Assembly: GCA_913062655.1 (NCBI GenBank)
Contig: CAJXXO010000008.1
Coordinates: forward strand, 1-25,011
DNA length: 25,011 bases
Reading direction: 5' to 3'
Origin: an uncultured Bacteroidota bacterium
Lineage (GTDB): Bacteria > Bacteroidota > Bacteroidia > Chitinophagales > S012-47
Shown here: in pieces, positions 23,701 through 25,011 of the stretch
How positions within the stretch are numbered: position 1 is the first letter of the stretch
Layout of the letters: each line of letters begins with the position of its first letter
The notes under the pieces: model-generated
Databases searched by the model: none
Told to the model about the DNA's origin: nothing
Seen by the model: only the letters and a program-made list of their open reading frames with translations
Translations under genes and position numbers: made by a program

Positions 23701-25011
23701 CGGGTAATACAGTTACATTATTTAACCGGCCTGTAAATGGTGCCGGCAACTGTTTTGCTGACGATGTGAACGCTTCATTCGTTTGGGGCACTGCAAACCC
23801 TGCAGATGCAGTTTGTGCGGGTGTTACAGGTGACGTAAATGCTTCAACTGGATTCGATGTAAACGACTTGAATGACGGCACCAATCCAAACGGTGCTTGG
23901 GAGTTCACAGTACGTGACCTCGATCCGGGCTTTACGGGTTCAGTAACCAGTGTAACACTGAATTTCAGTGCACCTGGTGTTGCTTTCGACCCTGCTACTG
24001 CGGGTGTGGGCACACACACTGTAACCTATACTTATACAGATGGAAACGGTTGCACCGCTACACTTGATCAAGAAGTGGTGGTTAACCCGTTGCCTGTTGT
24101 TTCCTTCACAGGACTGGAGCCATTCTACTGCTTCGATGCCGAAATTGACACTTTAACGGGAACACCAAGCGGTGGTATCTTTGCTGGCAACGGCATTACC
24201 AATACGCCTGATACAACAGTAGTATTTATTGACGAGGACTTTAATAATTGCGTACAGCCTGCAGGCTGGTCAACCAACGTCATTACTGGACCAGACAACT
24301 TTGACTTTAGTTTGACCAGTGCTTCTCCAGTATTTATGGATGGTACTTGTGCACCAATACTTGACGCTAGCAATGCAGCTAATATAGTAGAGTTGTATAG
24401 CCCTGTTATTGATGTTACAGGTTACGCTGGACTTTTTGTTTCCTACCGGGGCGACTTCCAGGATTTCGCTGGTAACGGTGACTACTTTTTCGAAATATTC
24501 GATGGTAGCAACTGGGTAACCGTATATTCTCAAACAGCAGATGGAGACTTCATTGTGTCTGGTGATATTTCGCCTTTTATCAATGCTAACTTCCAGATGC
24601 GCTGGCGCTATGAAGATAATGCCGGTTTAAGCTGGGGTCTCGGAGTTGATGATGTATTGTTGGAGGCTTATCCTTCCTTTACTTCTACATTCAATCCTGC
24701 TCTAGCAGGTGGTGGACAGCATACAATTTTCTACACCTACGTAGATGCCAATGGTTGTTCCAATGTCGACTCCCAGACTACTATCGTTAATCCTGAGATC
24801 ATCGTAGATGCTGGTCCAGATGCTACGATCTGTGCCAATGAAGAGATTGTACTCGGTGGTTCACCGACAGCCGCAGGTGGTTCCGGAACCATAGATTATG
24901 TTTGGACACCTGCTACCGGCTTGAACGATGCTGCTGCAGCTAACCCTACATTTGATCCACCTTCAAACGGTACATATGTATTTGATGTAGTTGCTTCTGA
25001 TTCTTTAGGAT
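20712..25011 (+). CDS. Giant secreted PKD/Ig-like adhesin, N-terminal 1433 codons (open at window edge)
   Basis: A surface or secreted multidomain protein, probably T9SS cargo; the C-terminal sorting domain would be beyond the window. Signal peptide 1-27 (hydrophobic about 11-25, cleavage near FSAFSQ). Domain order, in residues: PPC-like beta-sandwich 32-155 (DDCADAIKL, GVWYVIQG, ACETYYVLVHG); PKD-like 164-246; Ig-like copy 1 247-507 containing a P-domain (about 327-457, VTIDHTWNSDLDVFLQAPNG); Ig-like 2 508-588; Ig-like 3 589-670; second PPC-like 674-803; PKD-like 804-889; Ig-like 4 890-1126 with a P-domain (VVIDHGALGDIYFEVENPAG); Ig-like 5 1127-1361 with a MAM-like domain (about 1170-1320); third PKD-like from 1362. 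Paired cysteines recur in most units. The frame is uninterrupted. Likely roles are adhesion, gliding or matrix binding; which one is not shown. Confidence 0.9.
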   Translation, partial: MRISTAQTRLGFLAILMSFISFSAFSQVIPPNDDCADAIKLYVGDVDFGTTLNATSDVAPSCNGVSVQAPGVWYVIQGHGDSITAEMCTFGATYDARISVYTGSCGSFTCVAADDNGCGPVDEPSVSWQSVACETYYVLVHGTNGETGDYILNISSPTQSTISDPVTADDEICIDETTTLNGNASSTDPAFAPLTYSWAPAADLTTPNAATTTFDPSAPGTYVFTLTVTDQQGCSDENTVTVVVNDLPVVSVTQLAAEYCLNDPATTLIGSPSGGILTGPGLSAAVIFDTTITAQSQTETASSTPLNVPANFPSSSGGSTADTTFASVTLSGASGTVGNGAAEIATVSVTIDHTWNSDLDVFLQAPNGAQMELWTDVGGSSDGFDVVIDDNAGSQIQSASTGGSPYAVTGTFQAESGVLMNSALAGSPLNGTWTLKVFDDVGGDPGVLENFSIAFNWEDSTFTPIGGADVADFSPAAAGVGTHTITYTYTDSNGCTNTATTTTEVLALPAVSFTGLAAEYCVDDMPVSLTGSPTAGTFSGTGVTDLGGGSGEFDPMAAGVGTHNVLYTYTDPSTGCTNTDTQSVIVNALPIVSFTGLNGLPYCVSDGNDTLTGTPAGGTFSGDGIVANLGGGLGVFNPNSLGLPGDYTVYYTYTEPSTGCTNVDSQTVTLISTGNDLCENAIPVRVGDVVSGTTECSTIDVAPFCVVPIDAPGVWYTVEGTGGTITLDLCNIPGTTYDTRINVYSGDCNNLTCVAGNDDGAACGFAYPSTVTFNSSACETYYILIQGFNNITGDFVMSVSGSLNNVTADAGADQVICEDETAVLGGAPTASGGNPGYTYSWAPATDLSSATVANPTFTPSAAGTFTYVVTVTDNTGCVDEDTVQVTVNPLPVLSIPGLAAEYCVDDEFTILQGNPTGGTFTATSGLININYGGAPFSQNLIATPQTIPDNDPVGLSISQTVTVPGTALGVDMTLESIDVVIDHGALGDIYFEVENPAGNTVTLFNRPVNGAGNCFADDVNASFVWGTANPADAVCAGVTGDVNASTGFDVNDLNDGTNPNGAWEFTVRDLDPGFTGSVTSVTLNFSAPGVAFDPATAGVGTHTVTYTYTDGNGCTATLDQEVVVNPLPVVSFTGLEPFYCFDAEIDTLTGTPSGGIFAGNGITNTPDTTVVFIDEDFNNCVQPAGWSTNVITGPDNFDFSLTSASPVFMDGTCAPILDASNAANIVELYSPVIDVTGYAGLFVSYRGDFQDFAGNGDYFFEIFDGSNWVTVYSQTADGDFIVSGDISPFINANFQMRWRYEDNAGLSWGLGVDDVLLEAYPSFTSTFNPALAGGGQHTIFYTYVDANGCSNVDSQTTIVNPEIIVDAGPDATICANEEIVLGGSPTAAGGSGTIDYVWTPATGLNDAAAANPTFDPPSNGTYVFDVVASDSLG
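21450..24794 (+). repeat. Five Ig-like repeat units in the adhesin gene, three of them interrupted
   Basis: Units at 21450-22232, 22233-22475, 22476-22721, 23379-24089 and 24090-24794. Each begins LP-x-V-x-(F)-x-x-L...YC, has L-x-G-x-P-x-G-G-x-(F), and ends AG-(V)-G-x-H-T-x-x-Y-T-Y-x-D-x-x-GC, or a close variant. Units 2 and 3 are about 81 residues; units 1, 4 and 5 are 235-261 because a foreign domain sits in the middle. Near-identical DNA words mark the ends, for example GGTGTTGGCACACATA at about 22146 and 22386, and a diverged copy near 24005. Confidence 0.85.

Noticed and set aside
21593..24533. Several antisense frames of 60-187 codons opposite the adhesin gene
   Set aside because: They are Ser/Thr/Pro/Val-rich mirror images of a repetitive coding region. 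The plus-strand frame is unbroken with recognisable domains.

Overview
The window looks like chromosomal DNA of a Bacteroidota member. Evidence: a DUF2480 gene, the coaX / outer-membrane protein / TPR / lptC block that is typical of the phylum, several TTTG-type promoter boxes in place of -35/-10 elements, and a very large PKD/Ig-rich surface protein of the kind exported by the type IX secretion system (T9SS). Fairly balanced base composition and the giant adhesin suggest the Saprospiria side of the phylum, but that is a guess. I see no tRNA, rRNA, CRISPR array, insertion sequence or phage gene.

Layout. (1) 1-3377: the 5' part of a family-2 glycosyltransferase on the minus strand, divergent from two GT39-type membrane glycosyltransferases on the plus strand. 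Together they could form a lipid-linked sugar donor and transfer pathway. (2) 3374-8410, minus strand: a MltD-like lytic transglycosylase, a DUF2480 protein, a PpiD/SurA-type peptidyl-prolyl isomerase and a DUF21-CBS-CorC membrane protein. A bidirectional hairpin and a promoter-like site lie between them. (3) 8446-13473, minus strand: a tight seven-gene operon reading [2Fe-2S] ferredoxin, DUF6150-like repeat protein, coaX, outer-membrane protein, TPR protein, lptC, 69-residue membrane protein. It mixes cofactor synthesis with envelope assembly. (4) 13551-18353: genes in alternating directions for a dienoyl-CoA-reductase-like SDR, a PLP-dependent decarboxylase, a class III CoA-transferase, a Na+/Ca2+-exchanger-like transporter and a 79-residue membrane protein. 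(5) 18350-19893: an ECF sigma factor and a membrane TPR protein that is probably its anti-sigma factor. (6) 20187-25011: a small secreted protein and the first 1433 codons of a giant secreted adhesin that runs off the right edge.

Most notable signals. In the adhesin, one Ig-like repeat occurs five times, and three of the copies appear to be split at the same place by a large unrelated domain (P-domain, P-domain, MAM-like). The DUF6150-like protein has six about 13-residue W-x-S/T-E-A repeats and a signal peptide, and its family is, as I recall, associated with an unusually deep protein knot. All four convergent gene pairs overlap by exactly four bases through interlocked stop codons. A short TAnTTTG box recurs just upstream of starts in the divergent gaps.
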